Assembly: GCA_946482595.1 (NCBI GenBank)
Contig: CAMLSD010000056.1
Location: 1-34,751 of the forward strand
Source: an uncultured Comamonadaceae bacterium
Lineage (GTDB): Bacteria > Pseudomonadota > Gammaproteobacteria > Burkholderiales > Burkholderiaceae
DNA length: 34,751 bases
Reading direction: 5' to 3'
The notes below the pieces were generated by a model. That model saw nothing but the letters and a program-made list of their open reading frames with translations. It was not told where the DNA came from and did no database searches. Made by a program: the position numbers and the translations under genes. The number at the start of each line of letters is the position of its first letter. Position 1 is the stretch's first letter. This document shows, piece after piece, positions 15,606-23,706 of the stretch.

Positions 15606-16922
15606 TCAGGCGATCGCGCGGCGACCGCTCACCCGGCTCGGCGCCTGGCCCCGCTGCCCCAGGAAGTTGAATTCCAGGGCCGGCTGGCGCCCACTCATCA
15701 ACTCGGCCAGCGCGCGGCCCGAGCCGGCGCCGTGGGTCCAGCCCAGGGTGCCGTGACCGGCATTGACCCACAGGTTGGGCACCGCACTGCGGCCGATGTA
15801 GGGAATGTTGGTCGGGGTGCTCGGACGCAGGCCGGTCCAGAAGTTGGGTTCGGACAGGTCGGCCACACCGGGGAACAGCGCCTCGTAGCGGTCGACCAGC
15901 GACTGGCAGCGCACCTTGGCCGTGGCGGTGTCCAGCCGGGTGTCATACCCCGCCAGCTCGGCCGTGCCGGCGATGCGGATGTGGTCGCCCAGGCGCGAGA
16001 TCGCGATCTTGCGACCGTCGTCCATCAGGCTCACGACACTGGCCCGCTCGGGCTGCTTCAGACGCAGCGTGGCCGAATAGCCCTTGGCCGGGTAGATGTT
16101 GAGCGGCACGCCCAGCGGGCGCAGCAGCGGCGCGGTGTAGGAGCCCATCGCCGCCACGTAGCTGTCCCCCTTGAGGGTGCTGCGCTGGCCGGTGCGCATG
16201 TCGGCCACCCGCACGGCGTCGATGCGCCCGCCCGCCTGGTCGATGCCCAGCACTTCGTGCTCGTACAGGAAACGCGCGCCGCGTTCGGCGCACAGACGGG
16301 CCAGCTTCTGGGTGAAGACGCGGGCGTCACCGGACTCGTCGCTCGGCGTGAAGGTGCCGCCGTGGATGCGCGGGCCGTAGGTGGCCAGCGCGGGCTCGAT
16401 GCGCAGCACTTCGTCGCGCGTCAGCACACGCCGGTCGACCCCGTACTTGCGCATGATCTCGGCGCCGTCGGCACCGGCTTCCAGGTCCTTCTGGCTCGAG
16501 AAGAAATGCAGGATGCCGCGCTCCAGGCGCTCGTACTCGATGCCGGTGGTGGCCACCAGCGACTTCAGGGAGTCATGGCTGTAGCGGCCCAGGGCCACGA
16601 GCTGGCGCACATTGCGCTCGAAGGCGGCGTCGGTGCACTGCCCCAGGAAGCTCAGGCCCCACAGCCACTGGTGCGGATCCAGCTTCGGGCGGAACAGCAG
16701 CGGCGAGTCGTCGCGCATCAGCCACTTCAGCACCTTCAGCGGCGCACCGGCATTCGCCCAGGGTTCGCAAAAGCTCACCGAGATCTGCGCGCCGTTGGCA
16801 AAGCTGGTTTCCAGACCCGCATCGGGCTGGCGGTCGACCACGGTCACGTCGTGACCCTCTTCCAGCAGGTACCAGGCCGTGCTGATACCGATGATGCCGG
16901 CGCCAAGGACGATGACTCGCAT
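15606..16922 (-). CDS. dadA: D-amino acid dehydrogenase, DadA type
   Basis: This 438-aa FAD enzyme oxidises D-amino acids (D-alanine in the best studied cases) to 2-oxo acids, passing electrons to the respiratory chain. The N-terminal FAD motif is VLGAGIIGISTAWYL (residues 5-19). Family hallmarks include NGAQISVSFCEPWANAGAP near 43-61, PAKGYSATL near 280 and NAGHGTLGWTHGAGSGR near 397. Length is close to the usual 432. The start has AGGAG 6 nt upstream. It is divergent from an ArgP-like regulator across 129 bp. No alanine racemase gene is adjacent. Confidence 0.93.
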   Translation of the reverse strand: MRVIVLGAGIIGISTAWYLLEEGHDVTVVDRQPDAGLETSFANGAQISVSFCEPWANAGAPLKVLKWLMRDDSPLLFRPKLDPHQWLWGLSFLGQCTDAAFERNVRQLVALGRYSHDSLKSLVATTGIEYERLERGILHFFSSQKDLEAGADGAEIMRKYGVDRRVLTRDEVLRIEPALATYGPRIHGGTFTPSDESGDARVFTQKLARLCAERGARFLYEHEVLGIDQAGGRIDAVRVADMRTGQRSTLKGDSYVAAMGSYTAPLLRPLGVPLNIYPAKGYSATLRLKQPERASVVSLMDDGRKIAISRLGDHIRIAGTAELAGYDTRLDTATAKVRCQSLVDRYEALFPGVADLSEPNFWTGLRPSTPTNIPYIGRSAVPNLWVNAGHGTLGWTHGAGSGRALAELMSGRQPALEFNFLGQRGQAPSRVSGRRAIA

Positions 16923-16989
16923 GAACGACTCCTACGGGATGAGGGTTGCAGGTCCGCTCGGGCCATCGTGGGGACCATGGGCGGATTGT

Positions 16990-17051
16990 CGGCAGCCGAC
17001 CGCAGAAAATGAAGCTGGATGAATATTCTTCCGATAACATTAACTCTACTT
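16990..17051. promoter_or_regulatory. Divergent dadA/argP promoter region
   Basis: An AT-rich stretch (GAATATTC at 17021-17028, ATAACATTAA at 17034-17043) sits between two divergent starts in otherwise GC-rich DNA. It is the probable site for both promoters and for LysR-type binding. I cannot place exact boxes. Confidence 0.45.
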
Positions 17052-18008
17052 ATGAACGACTTTGACCCGGCCTCACTCGACTGCCTGGCGGCGCTGGTGG
17101 ACGAAGGCAGCTTCGAGCGAGCGGCGGTGCGCCTGGCGATCACGCAGTCGGCGGTGTCGCAACGCTTGCGTGCACTGGAGGCCCAGGTGGGCCAGCCGCT
17201 GGTGATCCGCGCCCGCCCGCTGCGCCTGACCGAACCCGGCAAGGTGCTGCTGCGCTTTGCCCGGCAGTGGCAGGCGCTGCGGGCCGACGTGGCCCGGGAG
17301 CTGGACAGCGGCGCCGACCTGGACGAGCGCCTGCCGATCGCGGTCAATGCCGACAGCCTGGCAACCTGGGTGCTGCCGGCCCTTGACCCGCTGGTGCAGT
17401 CGGGCGTGTCGCTGGAGCTGGTGGTAGACGACCAGGACTTCACCCACGACTGGTTGCGCCAGGGAGCCGTGCTGGGCTGCGTCACCACGGTGAGCCAGGC
17501 GCTGCGCGGCTGCCGGGTCGCGCCGCTGGGGGTGATGCCCTACATCGCGGTGGCCAGCCCCGCCTTTGCGGCCCGCCACCTGCCCCAGGGCCTGACCCGC
17601 AGCAACTTCGCCCAGGTGCCCTTCCTGGTGTTCAACCGCAAGGACGACATGCAGGCGCAATGGGTCAGCCGGGCCTTCGGTGTGCGGCAACCACGCCTGC
17701 GCGAGCGATTTGTGCCGTCGTCCGAGGCCACGGTGCACGCCGCGCGCATGGGCTGGGGCATCGGCGTGGCGCCGGCCATCCAGTTGCGCCCCTGGCTTGA
17801 ATGTGGCGAGCTGGTGCAGTTGCTGCCCGAGGTGGCCGTCCCGGTGGCGCTGTACTGGCACCGCTGGAAGCTCGGTGACGAAGACCGCCCCGCTGATCGG
17901 GCCGCCCTGATCAGCCGGATCGGCGACGCACTCATCGCCGGCGCACAACGCGCCTTGTCGCCGCTGGCCGTTGAAGCCGGCGCAGCGTCGCCTGCATCGC
18001 ACCCATGA
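17052..18008 (+). CDS. ArgP/IciA-like LysR regulator
   Basis: This 318-aa LysR protein resembles ArgP (IciA), which in other bacteria controls amino-acid exporter genes in response to lysine and arginine. The helix-turn-helix region reads FERAAVRLAITQSAVSQRLRALE (about 22-44), as in ArgP. I chose the ATG at 17052 because MNDFDPASLDCLAALVDEGS aligns with the family start. An in-frame ATG at 17019 would add 11 hydrophobic residues from the promoter region. It overlaps the next gene (EamA exporter) by ATGA, a common ArgP-exporter pairing with LysE/ArgO replaced by a DMT transporter. Divergent dadA is a likely second target. Confidence 0.87.
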   Translation: MNDFDPASLDCLAALVDEGSFERAAVRLAITQSAVSQRLRALEAQVGQPLVIRARPLRLTEPGKVLLRFARQWQALRADVARELDSGADLDERLPIAVNADSLATWVLPALDPLVQSGVSLELVVDDQDFTHDWLRQGAVLGCVTTVSQALRGCRVAPLGVMPYIAVASPAFAARHLPQGLTRSNFAQVPFLVFNRKDDMQAQWVSRAFGVRQPRLRERFVPSSEATVHAARMGWGIGVAPAIQLRPWLECGELVQLLPEVAVPVALYWHRWKLGDEDRPADRAALISRIGDALIAGAQRALSPLAVEAGAASPASHP

Positions 18009-18919
18009 ACCCCGCCCGTTCAATGTCCGCCGGCATCCTCGCCGGCCTGGCCGCCGGCGCCCTGTGGGGCCTGGTGTTCGTGCTGCCCCGGCTGGTGCCC
18101 GCCTACACCGGGCTGGAAGTCACGCTGGCGCGTTATGCGGCCTATGCCGTGCTGGCCGCCGGGGCCATGGCCTGGGCCTGGCGCACCACGCGGGCCCACC
18201 TGAACCCGCGGGTGCTGGCGGCTGCCTTGGTGCTGGGCTGGCTGGGCAACAGCGTGTACTTCCTGCTGGTCGTGTTTGCCGTGCGATGGGCCGGCACCGC
18301 ACTGACGGGGCTCATCATCGGCACCATCCCGATCTGGCTGCTGCTGATCGGCCGGCCGGCCGGGCTCAGCCTGCTGAGGCTCGCACCCGGGGCGGTCTGC
18401 ACGCTCGCAGGGCTGGGCCTGATGCACTGGAGCGTCACTCGCGAGGGGGGTGGCAGCGAGCTGGTCCCGGGGCTGGTCTGTGCCGTGCTGGCCCTGGTGT
18501 GCTGGACCACCTATGCGATCCTGAATGCACGCTGGCTGCAGCGTCACCGGGAACTTCCCAACGCCGTCTGGACCAATCTGCTGGGCGTGTCGACGCTGCT
18601 GGGGCTGTTGCCGCTGTTGTTCCTGATGCCGGGCGCCGCCCCGGAACTGGCGGCGCAACGCGAGGTGCAGTGGACGGGGTTCGTGCTGGTGTCGCTGATC
18701 ATGGGCCTGGGCGCGTCCTGGGTGGCGACCTGGTTGTGGAACCTGGCCAGTCAGCGTCTGCCCACGTCCCTGGCCGGCCAGCTGATCGTGAGCGAAACGC
18801 TGTTTGCGCTCGCCTATGGCTTCTTGTATGACGGCCGCTGGCCATCCGCCCTGGAATGGGTGGCCGCGGCCCTGTTCACGGTGGGGATCGTCTGGGCGAT
18901 CCGTACGCATCGTCATTGA
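18005..18919 (+). CDS. EamA/DMT-superfamily transporter
   Basis: This 304-aa protein has ten predicted membrane helices in two EamA repeats (about 10-145 and 155-300). EamA proteins export metabolites including amino acids. The start codon overlaps the regulator's stop (ATGA at 18005-18008), so the two are translationally coupled. With the ArgP-like regulator and dadA it suggests amino-acid export, although the substrate cannot be read from sequence. The phoD gene starts 12 bp after the stop. Confidence 0.88.
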   Translation: MNPARSMSAGILAGLAAGALWGLVFVLPRLVPAYTGLEVTLARYAAYAVLAAGAMAWAWRTTRAHLNPRVLAAALVLGWLGNSVYFLLVVFAVRWAGTALTGLIIGTIPIWLLLIGRPAGLSLLRLAPGAVCTLAGLGLMHWSVTREGGGSELVPGLVCAVLALVCWTTYAILNARWLQRHRELPNAVWTNLLGVSTLLGLLPLLFLMPGAAPELAAQREVQWTGFVLVSLIMGLGASWVATWLWNLASQRLPTSLAGQLIVSETLFALAYGFLYDGRWPSALEWVAAALFTVGIVWAIRTHRH

Positions 18920-18931
18920 GTTTCCGGACCC

Positions 18932-20506
18932 ATGCATCGTCGTTCTGCCCTGTCCCGCCTGGGTCGCACTGCGGCCGCCATCGCGCTGGCAAGCCTGTTC
19001 GGCCCGCCGAGTGCACCGCGTTCGGCGCCGCTGTCACGCCCGAGCTTCGGCGACGAGCCGTTTTCGCTCGGAGTGGCCAGCGGCATGCCCCGCCCGGAGT
19101 CCGTCGTGCTGTGGACACGCCTGGCCCCGCGCCCGCATGAGCCGGGCGGTGGCCTGCCCGATGCGCCGCTGCGCGTGCGGTGGGAGCTGGCCGAAGACGA
19201 CACCATGCGCCGGCTCGTGCAGCACGGCGAGGTATTGGCGCGGCCCGAACATGCCCACAGCGTGCATGTGCCGGTGACGGGCCTGGCCCCCGGGCGGCGG
19301 TATTTCTATCGCTTTCACAGTGGCGAGGCCACCAGCCCGGTCGGGCGCACTGCCACGGCGCCGGCCGAAGACGCCGAGGTCAGCCGGCTTCGACTGGCGC
19401 TGGCGTCGTGCCAGCACTATGAACAGGGGCACTACGTCGCGCACCATGACATCGCGGCCAGCGACCTCGACGTCGTGCTGTTCGTCGGCGACTACATCTA
19501 TGAATCGACCAACCCGCGCCACCGGCTGCGCACCCACGAAGGGCCGATGCCCACGACGCTGGAGGCCTATCGGCGGCGCCACGCCACCTACAAGCTCGAC
19601 CCAGGCCTGCAGGCGGCCCATGCGGCCCACCCCTGGGTGCTGACCTGGGACGACCATGAGGTCGACAACGACTACACCAATGACCGCTCGCGGCGCGACC
19701 CGGATCCGCAGCGCTTCCTGCAGCGGCGGGCTGCGGCCTACAAGGCCTATTTCGAGCACATGCCCGTGGCGCCGTCGATGGCACCGAGCGGGCCGCACAT
19801 GCGCATCCACGACCACTACACCTGGGGCCGCCTGGCCGGGCTGTGGACCCTGGACGGACGCCAGCACCGTTCACCCCAGGCCTGCCCCGACCGCCGGGGC
19901 CGCCCGGGCGGACGGATCCTGCACGGTTGCGAGAGCCTGGACGATGACCGCCGCACGGTCTTCGGCTTCGACCAGGAAGCCTGGCTGGCCGAAGGCCTGG
20001 CCGCAAGCCAGCGCCCATGGAACCTGCTGGCCCAGTCCAGCCAGATCACGCCGTGGGGCGTCGACACGCCCATGGGCCGCTCGGTCTACAGCGACGCCTG
20101 GGACGGTTACCCACGCGCCCGGGAGCGGCTGATGCAGGCGATCGCCGGCGTGCGCCAGGGCCAGGTGCTCACCCTGGGTGGCGACGTGCATCGGCATGTG
20201 GTGGGCCAGTTGCGGCTGCAGCCCAACAACCCGGACTCACCGGTGCTGGCCACCGAGTTCGTGACGAGTTCATTGACCACCCGGGGGCTGCCGGAGGCGG
20301 CCGTGGCCCTGATGCGCCACGCCAACCCGGACCTGCAATACGCGCGATCCGACGAGCGAGGTTATGCGCTGATCGAGGTGACGCCTCAGCGTGCCGTGTG
20401 CGAGTTCCGCGGCTGCATCCACCCGGTACTGAACGAAGCGCGCCTGACCCGGCAGGCCCGCTTTGTGGTCGAAGCCGGCCGGCGGGTGGCCGAACGCGAC
20501 GTGTGA
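18932..20506 (+). CDS. phoD: PhoD-type alkaline phosphatase/phosphodiesterase
   Basis: This 524-aa exported metallophosphatase hydrolyses phosphate esters and diesters, using Ca2+ and Fe3+ in known PhoD enzymes. The N-terminus MHRRSALSRLGRTAAAIALAS is a twin-arginine signal. Metal-site motifs are visible: ASCQ near 163, FVGDYIYE near 184-191, TWDDHEVDNDY near 237-247 and LGGDVHRHVVG near 415-425. It starts 12 bp after the EamA gene and could be cotranscribed. I see no Pho box before it. Length fits the PhoD family. Confidence 0.93.
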   Translation: MHRRSALSRLGRTAAAIALASLFGPPSAPRSAPLSRPSFGDEPFSLGVASGMPRPESVVLWTRLAPRPHEPGGGLPDAPLRVRWELAEDDTMRRLVQHGEVLARPEHAHSVHVPVTGLAPGRRYFYRFHSGEATSPVGRTATAPAEDAEVSRLRLALASCQHYEQGHYVAHHDIAASDLDVVLFVGDYIYESTNPRHRLRTHEGPMPTTLEAYRRRHATYKLDPGLQAAHAAHPWVLTWDDHEVDNDYTNDRSRRDPDPQRFLQRRAAAYKAYFEHMPVAPSMAPSGPHMRIHDHYTWGRLAGLWTLDGRQHRSPQACPDRRGRPGGRILHGCESLDDDRRTVFGFDQEAWLAEGLAASQRPWNLLAQSSQITPWGVDTPMGRSVYSDAWDGYPRARERLMQAIAGVRQGQVLTLGGDVHRHVVGQLRLQPNNPDSPVLATEFVTSSLTTRGLPEAAVALMRHANPDLQYARSDERGYALIEVTPQRAVCEFRGCIHPVLNEARLTRQARFVVEAGRRVAERDV

Positions 20507-20516
20507 CCGAACGGCA

Positions 20517-20543
20517 GTCGCGGCGCGGTCACGGGGCCGCGAC
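20517..20543 (+). terminator. Hairpin after phoD
   Basis: GTCGCGGC (20517-20524) and GCCGCGAC (20536-20543) form a perfect 8-bp stem with an 11-nt loop, 10 bases after the phoD stop. No T-run follows, so it would be a weak or Rho-assisted terminator. Confidence 0.45.
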
Positions 20544-20706
20544 CCGCCTGTCCCCTCAAGCCGTGACGCCCGGCGTTGTATTCGACACGAAAAGGGGGGT
20601 CATGCCCCCACATCTCGGGATACCCCGCATACAGCGGCAGGTTCAGACTTCCGAATCATGAGGCAGGCCCCGATCGTGAGGTGCCGGCCCTGACGCAGAG
20701 GTTGCC

Positions 20707-20955
20707 ATGGCTTTTTTCCAACTGCCCCACTGGATGCACCGAACTGCCCCGGTCGAGACGGGCACGCGGCAGGCCGACCCTGCGGATCTCGGCACCGAGC
20801 TGGGCCTGGAGGCTCGGCTGGGCACCGAAGTGCCCGCGCCGATGTGCCGACTGCGCGAGTCCCGCGCGGACGGCCACGGGCCGACCCACCAGGAGCCGGC
20901 CCGGGACGGTTGGCAGGACCGCATCGAGGACGTCTTCAGCCACTACGGCGTCTGA
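20707..20955 (+). CDS. Hypothetical 82-aa protein
   Basis: I do not recognise this protein. The ATG at 20707 follows a GAGG at about 7-nt spacing. It begins MAFFQLPHWMHRTAP, has an acidic and charged middle, and ends WQDRIEDVFSHYGV. There is no signal peptide, membrane helix or cysteine cluster (one Cys only). It stands alone between phoD and the fasciclin gene with about 200 bp upstream, so it would need its own promoter. It is short and the codon evidence is not decisive, so it may be spurious. Confidence 0.45.
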   Translation: MAFFQLPHWMHRTAPVETGTRQADPADLGTELGLEARLGTEVPAPMCRLRESRADGHGPTHQEPARDGWQDRIEDVFSHYGV

Positions 20956-21042
20956 GTGTCAGAGCGATTGAGCGATCGAGCGGCTGAGCCACTGATCGCC
21001 TGCGGGGCCGAGGGCCGACGGCCCGCGTCCACCCCTGAACCA

Positions 21043-22014
21043 TCACTGCGGCGGCAGGATCACCTTGTCGATCACGTGCACCACACCGTTGCGCGCCAGC
21101 ACGTCGGTGGCCACGATGCCCGCCTGGCGGTTGCGGGCGTCGGTGATCGCCAGCGCCGGGCTCACGCTGAAGGTGCCGCCTTGCAGGGTCGTGATGGCCG
21201 TGCCGGTCGGTACGGCTGCCTTGTAGACGCGCCCGGGCACGACGTGATAGGTCAGCACGCGGGTCAGCAGCTCCTTGTTGGCCAGCAGCGCCTCCTTGGT
21301 CACGCCGAGTTCGTCCAGCAGTGCGGCAAAGGCCGCGTTGGTCGGCGCAAACACGGTGAACGGGCCGGCACCCTGCAGCGCCCCGACCAGGTCAGCCGCC
21401 ACCACGGCTTCCACCAGGATGCTCAGGTCAGGCGTGGCCTGGGCCAGTGCCACGATGTCCTTGTCACCCGGCAACAGCACGGTGTCGATCACATGGATCA
21501 CGCCGTTGGTGGCCACCACGTCGGTCGCGGTGATGCGTGAAGTGCGATTGCGCTCGTCGGTGATCGTCAGCACCTGGCCGGCCGCATCGACCTTGAACAC
21601 ACCGCCTTCCAGCGTGGTGATCGGCAGGCCCACCGGCACCCCGGCCAGCCGCACCTCGGCGCCGAGCACGTGGTACTGCAGCACCTGCGTCACCAGCGCC
21701 CGGTTGGCAAGCAGCTGATCGCGGGTGATGCCGAGCTCGGTGAGCAGCTTGCCGAAGGCCTGGTTGGTCGGCGCGAACACGGTGAGCTTGTTCTGGCCGT
21801 TCAAGGCTGCACCGATGGCCGGGTCGGCCGCGTTGACCGCCGCCAGCAGCAGGCTGAAGCCGTCGGCATCGGCGTCGGTCTTGGCCAGCGCCTGGGCCGT
21901 CTGGGCCAGGTTGCGCGGCTCGGGGGTCACCTCATCGTCATGGTCACTGCCACCACAGGCGGCAAGAAAGGTTGCGGCCGCAAGGGCCGGAATCCAGGCC
22001 AACCAACGCTTCAT
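21043..22014 (-). CDS. Two-domain fasciclin (FAS1) lipoprotein
   Basis: This 323-aa lipoprotein has a signal peptide ending in the lipobox LAAC, with Cys20 followed by GGSDHDDE, which favours outer-membrane sorting. Two FAS1 domains follow at about 35-170 and 180-320, each with the hallmark TVFAPTNxAF and a YHV motif (QYHVLG, TYHVVPG). FAS1 proteins act in adhesion and surface association, but bacterial functions are largely unknown. The ATG at 22014 has a good AGGAGA. It is divergent from a TetR regulator, with a 21-bp direct repeat in the spacer. Confidence 0.9.
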   Translation of the reverse strand: MKRWLAWIPALAAATFLAACGGSDHDDEVTPEPRNLAQTAQALAKTDADADGFSLLLAAVNAADPAIGAALNGQNKLTVFAPTNQAFGKLLTELGITRDQLLANRALVTQVLQYHVLGAEVRLAGVPVGLPITTLEGGVFKVDAAGQVLTITDERNRTSRITATDVVATNGVIHVIDTVLLPGDKDIVALAQATPDLSILVEAVVAADLVGALQGAGPFTVFAPTNAAFAALLDELGVTKEALLANKELLTRVLTYHVVPGRVYKAAVPTGTAITTLQGGTFSVSPALAITDARNRQAGIVATDVLARNGVVHVIDKVILPPQ

Positions 22015-22112
22015 GAGTCCATCTCCTAAGGGTTGTGTGCCCTCCCGCCGGGTATCCACGTTGTGCTGGTCGAACTGCTTGTCGGACCGTGGCTGCCCCG
22101 GCCGTGAAATAT

Positions 22113-22154
22113 AACCGCCCAGTTCAATTTTGCAACCACTCAGTTCATCTTGGT
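22113..22154. promoter_or_regulatory. 21-bp direct repeat, candidate operator
   Basis: Two adjacent 21-base units (22113-22133 and 22134-22154) share 15 positions, with core CAGTTCA and leading AACC in both. Each unit also holds an imperfect AACC-N4-AGTT dyad. A 21-bp step equals two helical turns, so a protein would sit on the same face twice. The likely binder is the neighbouring TetR protein. Confidence 0.6.
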
Positions 22155-22217
22155 ACTCATCGGTCGATTATTGACCCTGTCGTACACATTTCGGCCCGGG
22201 GCGCCTAGAATCGCGGG

Positions 22218-22832
22218 ATGGCCCGTGTCTCATTCCGTGAACAAGTGCTGCGTGCGCGTGAAGACGCAATCGTGGCGTCGGTCAACCGCCTGCTGGCTGA
22301 AAAGGGCTTCGACCTGATGACGGTCGACGAAGTCGCCAGCGACGTCGGCATTGCCAAGGCCAGCCTGTACAAGCACTTCACGTCCAAGGAAGAGCTTGCC
22401 GCGGCGGCGATGGTGCGGGCCTTGCAGCGGGCGCAGGAGTTCATCGACGAACTCGGTGCCCGCGAGGGACTGTCGGCTCTCGAGCGCCTGCGGGCGGTGG
22501 TGCGCTGGACCATGGAGGTGCAGCTGGCCGGCGAAATGCCGTCGCTGCCATCGCAGAATTCATCGCTGCGCCAGACCTTGACCAGCAACAAGGTCTACAT
22601 GGACAGCCTGTTCGACGTCAGCGACAAGCTGGGGGCCTGGATCACGCAGGCCCAGGCCGATGCGGCGCTGAACCCGGGCCTGCCGCCCGAGGTGATCCTG
22701 TACACGATGTTCGCCCGGGCCTGCGACCCGGTGCTGGGTTTCCTGCGCGCAGGCGGGCAGTACAGCGACGAGCAGGTCATCGAGTTCCTGCTGTCGACCT
22801 GTTTCGACGGCCTGCGCGGCCCGGCGCGCTGA
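22218..22832 (+). CDS. TetR-family regulator
   Basis: This 204-aa regulator has the TetR helix-turn-helix at about 35-54 (TVDEVASDVGIAKASLYKHF) and an unassigned all-helical ligand domain. It faces the fasciclin gene across about 200 bp with a direct repeat, making that gene and itself likely targets. It converges on uspA with a short GC-rich palindrome between (CCCGCC/GGGCGG near 22843). The ligand is unknown. Confidence 0.88.
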   Translation: MARVSFREQVLRAREDAIVASVNRLLAEKGFDLMTVDEVASDVGIAKASLYKHFTSKEELAAAAMVRALQRAQEFIDELGAREGLSALERLRAVVRWTMEVQLAGEMPSLPSQNSSLRQTLTSNKVYMDSLFDVSDKLGAWITQAQADAALNPGLPPEVILYTMFARACDPVLGFLRAGGQYSDEQVIEFLLSTCFDGLRGPAR

Positions 22833-22871
22833 CAGCGCAGCCCGCCGGGCGGGGGATGGGCCGTTGCCGGC

Positions 22872-23294
22872 TCAGCGCACCAGCAGCACCGGCGTGCCGC
22901 AGTGGGCCAGCACGTTGGTGGCGACCGACCCCATCACCAGGTTGCCCAGGGCCGAGTGGCCGTGGGAGCCCATCACGAGCAGGTCGAACTTGCCCTGGGT
23001 GGCGGTCTTGGAGATCACCTCGCCCGGATGGCCGACCTTGTGCACCGTCTTGGCCTTGAGGCCCTGCTTCTCGAAGAAGGTGCGCACCGGCTTGAGCACC
23101 TTCTCGGCTTCATCGCCGTAGTACTCGTTCAGCGCCTCCTTGCCGACCACGGCCGCTGCACGCGGGGGCACCGCCGGCACGGCCGTCAGGATGGTGTAGT
23201 CGTGCATCGGGCCGAACAGTTCGTCGTGGGCGGCCACGTAGCCGAGCATGCGCTTGGTGAAAGTGCTGCCGTCAACGGCGATGAGGATCTTCAT
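22872..23294 (-). CDS. Universal stress protein, UspA family
   Basis: This 140-aa universal stress protein has the start MKILIAVDGSTFTKRML and the complete ATP-binding motif G-2x-G-9x-G-S near residues 109-123 (GSHGHSALGNLVMGS). It therefore belongs to the ATP-binding group. It ends GTPVLLVR as usual. The ATG at 23294 has AGGAG at 8 nt. An FNR/Anr-like box lies 58 bp upstream at the distance expected for anaerobic activation. Confidence 0.93.
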   Translation of the reverse strand: MKILIAVDGSTFTKRMLGYVAAHDELFGPMHDYTILTAVPAVPPRAAAVVGKEALNEYYGDEAEKVLKPVRTFFEKQGLKAKTVHKVGHPGEVISKTATQGKFDLLVMGSHGHSALGNLVMGSVATNVLAHCGTPVLLVR

Positions 23295-23351
23295 GCAGGG
23301 GCTCCTGGTTGATGTTCGTGAAAAGGATCGCACCGACCGGGGCCGGCGACA

Positions 23352-23365
23352 TTGATCCCGCTCAA
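23352..23365. promoter_or_regulatory. FNR/Anr-like box upstream of uspA
   Basis: TTGATCCCGCTCAA matches the FNR/Anr consensus TTGAT-N4-ATCAA at 9 of 10 positions. If it lies at -41.5 relative to uspA, the transcript would start near 23317 and leave a leader of about 23 nt, which is a natural arrangement. It could also act on a rightward transcript starting near 23400. Confidence 0.7.
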
Positions 23366-23411
23366 GATCATAGGCCCCGGACACACGCTCCCCGCCAGTT
23401 ACGCTTGCTTG

Positions 23412-23671
23412 CCATTTGGACCGTCGGAATGCGTTCTGCCGGGGGGAGTTCCCCCATCTGAGGGATAGTTGCTGCAGCAGCCCGACGACTACATTCAATG
23501 CAAAGCTGTCTCACGGGATTGAGGAGTACGTTCAATCCAGGTGCATAGATTGCCCGCGGGCCCCTGCCGGGACCTTCAGGACGCAACGCACCACATACCG
23601 AATTCAAGGCTCCCAACGACGTCCTTCACAGGACTTCCAAGCCCGCCCGGTTTCTGGGTGGGCTTTTTTTT
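23412..23671 (+). ncRNA. Candidate structured non-coding RNA
   Basis: About 260 bases with no credible gene are visibly poorer in GC than the flanks and end in a strong intrinsic terminator. The 5' part can pair with distal sequence: 23418-23426 with 23617-23624 (8 bp with a bulge) and 23431-23438 with 23577-23584 (8 bp, one G-U). Local hairpins include GGGGG/CCCCC near 23441-23455, GGATTGA/TCAATCC near 23517-23538 and GTCCT/AGGAC near 23621-23634. I cannot match it to a known Rfam family. The 5' end is only estimated. It could also be a leader-type transcript of a longer unit. Confidence 0.5.
23639..23671 (+). terminator. Intrinsic terminator before the nitroreductase gene
   Basis: AAGCCCGCCC (23639-23648) pairs with GGGTGGGCTT (23656-23665), with one G-U pair and a 7-nt loop, followed by a run of eight T (23664-23671). 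No gene runs into it on the plus strand from nearby, since uspA upstream is on the other strand. Confidence 0.93.
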
Positions 23672-23674
23672 GGC

Positions 23675-23703
23675 TTGCTTTGTCACCAACTAGTGACTAA
23701 TAT
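23675..23703 (+). promoter_or_regulatory. Promoter of the nitroreductase-tetR operon
   Basis: TTGCTT (23675-23680) and TAATAT (23698-23703) are spaced by exactly 17 bases. The first operator fills the spacer. The start codon of the nitroreductase gene is 40 bases downstream of the -10. Confidence 0.65.
23682..23697. promoter_or_regulatory. Operator 1, GTCAC-N6-GTGAC
   Basis: GTCACCAACTAGTGAC is a dyad with perfect 5-bp arms. It fills the promoter spacer between -35 and -10. A copy with the same arms lies exactly 25 bases downstream. This geometry fits repression by the TetR protein of the same operon. Confidence 0.75.
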
Positions 23704-23706
23704 TAA

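Noticed and set aside
22841..22856. Terminator between the convergent tetR and uspA genes
   Set aside because: A short CCCGCC/GGGCGG palindrome is present, but it has no T-run and is too short to support as a feature.
23412..23671. 6S RNA as identity of the non-coding stretch
   Set aside because: Short similarities to E. coli 6S segments appear (CTGAG, CGACGAC), but their spacing is wrong. Left as unknown.
23416..23700. A 94-codon frame over the small RNA candidate
   Set aside because: It runs through the intrinsic terminator and the operator, has no Shine-Dalgarno and no protein-like pattern.
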